DNA of 64,000 nucleotides from Daucus carota subsp. sativus. Taxonomy: Eukaryota > Streptophyta > Magnoliopsida > Apiales > Apiaceae. The notes under the pieces were generated by a model that had not been told where the DNA came from, did no database searches, and saw nothing but the letters and a program-made list of their open reading frames with translations. The stretch covers positions 18,588,527-18,652,526 of the forward strand of contig NC_030384.2 of the NCBI RefSeq assembly GCF_001625215.2. Reading direction: 5' to 3'. Numbering within the stretch: the first letter of the stretch is position 1; every line of letters starts with the position of its first letter. Positions 59,305 to 64,000 of the stretch are shown piece after piece. The position numbers and the translations under genes are program-made.

Positions 59305-62300
59305 TTACTGACAGATAGGATTCTCTTCATCTTTGGCCAATGTGTGTGAAATCACCAAACTCCAATCCTCTGTAGCGTGATCATCAGAGAACAGAATCAG
59401 TTCTTCCACCATTTCGTCAATAATGAACTTTTCCAACTCAATAACAATGTGATCAGTTTCGAAATAGAGGTCCATCCATTTTTCAAATTTCGGCATGTCT
59501 TTCCTGACCAGCTGCTCGAGAGATTGTGAAGCTGGATGCTGCAGAATTTCCATTTCAACTCCTCTCCAAACCTCATTGATAAGCTTCATCCCGTTTGGGA
59601 CTGGGTATATACCCTGTCTGACAAATGAGCGGGTGAAATAGCGTTCACATGTCTCCTTCAGGGCTTTGTCTGTGCAGTCAAAGAGGAGCCTCTGGTCATT
59701 AGACCTGCTTGAAAATAACTCTACTTCGTCAAATAATGACGGGTCAAGAATTTTGTCTGACAAAAGCCACCTCAAAAGATACTCATCCCAGTTCAATCCT
59801 GAACCTAGCAACACGGCTTCTACATATTCAAATGCTGATTCCCCGTCTTCCATGCAAGTTCCTATACTTACCGTGTGATTCACATCAGAAGAATCCCATT
59901 CATCAAAACAGATGTGCAATGGTTCAATCGTTTCTTTAACTGAAAGGTTTTCGTTATAATACTTTAGCACAAGAGAGAAGATCCAAATGACAAGAATATA
60001 TCTGGAAATTTACAAGCATTGTAGCATACCGGGTATTAGTTTGCTGCTTGCAGGGCTGATGTCATCGTCAGAATCAAATGGTTCAAGAATAGATATGGGA
60101 CTTGGTCTGTCTGCTCTATCAACGCAATTGTCAAAGCTACCAATTTCCACGGTTGTAATAGGGCTTGTTGGGGATACTGGTGGAGAATGTATGAGCATCT
60201 CATCTCTGATTGGGTTCTGAAGAAAGGTAAATCAAACTTAAGTTTGGTTATGACATGTGAATACTGGAGAAGTAAGAATCTAAGGGAATAATGTTTGTAT
60301 CGTAGCTATCATCCTCAGTTCTCCTCAAAAGAGAATAAATAATAAATATTCGATGAACAGAATTTTACCAATGTCAGTATGCTGGCAGACTTTTCTTTGT
60401 CAGAAATTTCAGCTGCCTCAAGAATTTCAATCGCTCTAATCAGAGGTACGCTACTTGATTTGCAAGAGTCTTCCTCTAGTTCAATATCTTCCCACAAATA
60501 TGACTCGGTTGTTACAATCTCAGGCAATTCTGCACAAAAAAAAAAGAGAAAAGATTAGACTGCCTGACCAACGTTAATTTTATATAATATGTGGTCAAAG
60601 GAGTAAATAATACATTGAAACTTCTTTCTGACAACGGGAAAAGGATACCTTCACAAATTTCTTCATCATGGGTGGAAGACATGGTTCCTTCAACTCCTTT
60701 TTCATTACTTTGTTCACCTAATATATATGGATCGAAGATGCATGATAATACTTTCTTATCTGTTTCTTCTACAGAAATGCATGAGCCACTCTCTAAGCAT
60801 TGCTTTGGTGGAAGTTGCTGACTGACATGGTTTTCTTGAAGGATGCATGGCATGTTTTCTTGGACAATGTCAGATTTTCCGGGAGGAAATAATTTTACCT
60901 GTGGAGTTAGAAAAATGTGATTGCCGTTATTTCCAGGACTGGAACTAGGAGTAGAGCTGTACTCAGGTAGAGAAAGAATCTTAGCCAAAGTTTTAGGCAA
61001 CTGCTTCCTCACTCTATCTTCCTTCTCATCCCCATTGCTTAGCATCTCTGAAAGATGCTTCTTGGCTTCATTGTATATTTTAGGAATTGCTTGCTTAGAA
61101 TTTCCATCATGTTCATTCACTCCAGTTGTTTCAGATTCCCCTGGCCTGTTTAATTTGTGATCCTTTTTCATGCCAAGAAGAGATTTTGCAAATCTTTCAG
61201 TAAAGAAATGGTTTCTATTAGGAGAACTCCATCCACTATTTCCCTCAACAACACCCTTCTCATGGTTCTTCAGATTTTGAAACTCACGGTGAGATTTACT
61301 ACTGCGAGATACGCCATGCCATTCTATGCTCATGACATGCTTTAGCTTCTTTTTCATTTCTCTCAAAGAAAATTGGGAATAATTCCTCTCATTCTTTGTT
61401 ATATCAGCAACGGTCCACTGAGATTCTGGTGAAGCGGTACCAAGGCTTTTAGTATCAGAGTTTTGCAGAGCTGTTGACTCAGGCTTGAGAATTACAATTT
61501 TACTTGAAGGTTGAAATTCATCAACGTATTTTGAAGAATCATCATTCTGTGACTTGCCTTTTCTTTTTCTTCTTCTAAAGAAGCTGTGATGCTTTTGGTC
61601 AACAAGCTTCTTTAAACTTGATTTATTTGACTCTTGATCTAATAAGCTGGATTCGAATAATGGGTTGGTATGCGGGTCTGTAGTCAAATGACCAGTCTCT
61701 ATGCGCTGAATGTACTTTGCCAGCATTGAGTTTGGATCATGTAAATGTTCGGAGAATAATTCCTTACTTACCCCCAAAATTTCAAGTGCATCAATAAATT
61801 CTTTGAAATGGAGGATATTACAATCTCCTCCAAGATGACCATTATCACCAAACCTCTGACTAATTAACACCTTAAATGCAGCACCTATATCTTCCTGAGC
61901 AAGAGAGTACACCTGATTTGACCTGCTGTCATGCCAATCATGCTCGCAAGAACTGCCTTTCTGATTTAACTGGAAAAGCTCCTCTAACATAACTTCCAGA
62001 TCATGATTATATGGCTTTTCTTGGTTTGAAAGTTGATGAGAAGAACGCGCAGCTACATCCAAATCATTGGCGTGCATATCACAAGATTTAGTATGATTCC
62101 TCTTTGGATGTTTAGGTTTATCGCTAAGATGCCCGCCGTTTTCTGAATTTAACTCATGTAGTTGAGCACCAGCAATGTTTATATTCTTCTTCAAACCTTT
62201 TGCATCAAACATCCCTCCTTCAATGAGTTTCTTTACGCTAGTATTTATATCATCAGTTTTCGTTTCTTCAAAATCCTGAAGTGTGTTACAATGTTAGTAA

Positions 62301-63053
62301 CTAACTTATTAGTGTACTTTCATGCATAAGGTTGATCCTCTCGAACCATAGATCATATACAGGTAAAATGTGGGCATTTCTAATATAATAGTTAGAAAGT
62401 CTGTTTTGCTTGCTTACCTCTGAGGCTGGGTCTTTGTCGTCTTTGTAGGTTAGCATCTTCAGTTTAGTATCAGTACCTGTTCATAGAATTAATTAGTTAA
62501 TCTGTTTTGACAGAAAAGAGAAAATTAAAATTCTCAATTTACGACAATAAGGCAAGAAGAAAGATTGAAAGTTTCATCTTTTGAAATATGAGTTGTGAAG
62601 CAAAACGGCGATTTCCTAATCCCAAAAAAGTTTGAAACTAGGAGAAGATGGTTCTCCAGATGTTAAAAAATAAACACATTTCTCATAGCTTCAGTATTTG
62701 GGATCTACTGTGCCTACTAGATTAACTCTTGAATTCTTCTTAAGTTACATAATGAAAAGATTTTTTTTTTCTGTAATACGTAATTAAAGCTCTTTAATAG
62801 GGAGCAGCGATTCTATGTTAGTAACACTGGATTCGATGAAGCTATGCCCTTTTCCTCTGGTTATAGTATCAATTATACATATATGTGAGATGGGGATTTC
62901 ACCAGCAGGATTCCGGCTTCCACGCTTCCTATCTGTGAGAAACTTTCTTGTAGATCTACCATCACGAATGTCAAACATTCTGATTAAACCCCGCATACAT
63001 CCTGCTTCATCTTTTTCCATTTGCAAAGACTTTCTTTGTCGTCGTTTCCCCAT
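59305..63053 (-). CDS. DUF4378-domain, TRM-like protein
   Basis: Minus-strand exons: 63053-62903, 62476-62418, 62275-60649, 60529-60369, 60216-60030 and 59939-59305. All introns are GT-AG and the phases fit, giving 939 aa. The start MGKRRQRKSLQMEKDEAGCM, then GRSTRKFLTDRKRG, resembles the N-terminus of a plant family with a C-terminal DUF4378 domain. Exon 3 has SVKKLIEGGMF, the basic HHSFFRRRKRKGKS, and IYNEAKKHLSEML with LPKTLAKILSLPEY. Exon 5 holds SPPVSPTSPIT, and exon 6 is the DUF4378 domain (FDEVE, DCTDKALKETCERYF, EKFIIDEMVEELI). In Arabidopsis, related TRM proteins recruit TON1 and associate with microtubules. Which TRM subgroup this belongs to, and its role here, are inference. Confidence 0.88.
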
Positions 63054-64000
63054 AGCTAGCAGGTGACTTTATTGCTTAACACCTTTAAAATCTAACTATC
63101 TTTTGGAATACAGTCGGTATCACCTGATCAAAATATATTGGAATCACATTCAGAGGCAGTATGATATAGTTAATGCACAACCTAATATTCAGAACTTTTG
63201 GTTTTCAATACATTAATTTCCACAGGGTTAAACATTTTCATGAAAAAAATTCTACATTCAAAGTTTAAAATTTGTTAAAAATTAAAGTATGTGAGTGAAG
63301 CCTGTGATAGTTTCAGCTACATTTCGTATAGATACGGAAAAAACTGAATTAATATGTAACTGGGAAAAGGTAAATGGAGGATCAAGACAAGATTATCAGT
63401 CACAAAACATTATAGCAAATGCATTCTTATAGCTAGGAAATGAACAAAGGTTTTCAGATGTAGAAACTCTCTGGCTATTGTCTTCTGATAATCTCAATAT
63501 GCAGTCAATAAAACCTTCAAAGAATCTGATTATACATTTAGAAAGATCTGCGATCCGCTTACACCCAACTGATTATTAAGTATCCACCACAGGTATGCGA
63601 GTAAACTCTTTTAAAGCACATAATAAAGAATATATTTTGCTGATCCAGGTTGATATATCTTGTTTAAAAAAGGATGTTTACTGGGATTTTCGACAAAAAA
63701 CTAAATGGAGAAGCATGAAACTTTAGAAAACTCTCAACCAAAAATTGAATTTGCCTAAGAAACATATACGAGACACTAGGTACCTGCAAAATTGGAGTCC
63801 TTGAAGTTAAAAGGATTGTCAAGAACAAACCGCAGAAAATTCTACTTCCAAGCAAATCAAAAATTCCAATTTGCAACTTGCAAGTTTTACCATGAAGTAA
63901 ATCTCAAGAAACTGTAGCTTATTGTGGGTGGTAAGGAATCAAAACTTTCCCCTTTTTGCTTTACAGCCATAATCCCCAAAGCAATCCGCAAATTCTCCAC
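63054..64000 (-). other. Presumed 5' region of the TRM-like gene
   Basis: AT-rich with no conserved ORF. It may hold a leader and 5'-UTR intron of the minus-strand gene, but no border could be fixed. Confidence 0.4.

Noticed and set aside
1..64000. CRISPR arrays, bacterial operons, tRNA or rRNA genes
   Set aside because: No regularly spaced repeat array, no ribosome-binding-site organisation and no tRNA/rRNA-like segment was seen; gene structure is that of a plant nucleus.

Overview
The window looks like nuclear DNA of a flowering plant, most likely a eudicot. The genes have GT-AG introns, AT-rich intergenic sequence surrounds them, and transposons are dense and nested. The species cannot be fixed from sequence alone.

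Three multi-exon host genes and one small gene look intact: a COP9 signalosome subunit 1 gene (CSN1/FUS6 type, 18332-23300, +), a CCCH zinc-finger/WD40 gene of the ZFWD type (26798-29085, +), a small secreted LysM gene (30707-30964, +) and a DUF4378/TRM-like gene (59305-63053, -). For the three spliced genes the exon boundaries I chose keep the frame open to the stop, giving 441, 442 and 939 aa. Four loci look broken: a SUVH-type H3K9 methyltransferase (about 6025-10110), a B3-domain (REM-like) gene (10704-12394), an RNase H-like gene (34453-35153, -) and a DUF3245-type small nuclear protein gene (54629-56656).

Layout. 1-5830: decayed Athila-like Ty3/gypsy element with gag-protease but no RT or integrase, and one long LTR. 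5831-10110: SUVH pseudogene split by a solo LTR (which holds a hAT MITE) and by a second hAT MITE. 10272-12695: B3 pseudogene between two 154-bp direct repeats. 12927-16525: CACTA element, itself inside an older element. 17718-18186: MITE. 18332-23300: CSN1. 23771-25404: tandem duplication, one copy carrying a MITE. 26000-29085: ZFWD. 29757-32434: MITEs and the LysM gene. 34177-38533: 5'-truncated LINE (-) with the RNase H-like gene near its 3' end. 38594-40016: Helitron (-). 41037-42906: MITEs, including a long foldback. 42914-48129: a second Helitron (+) carrying exon fragments of host genes. 48888-54401: a young Reina-like chromovirus with apparently identical LTRs, upstream of the DUF3245-type gene. 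58030-58490: LINE fragment. 59305-63053: TRM-like gene.

The genes form no pathway. The main interest is structural: a Helitron with captured exons, a young retrotransposon stopped by one missing base, target-site duplications that give the order of nested insertions, a stop-free intron of 3n length in the ZFWD gene, and a solo LTR with unusually long inverted ends. I saw no wholly new coding system.
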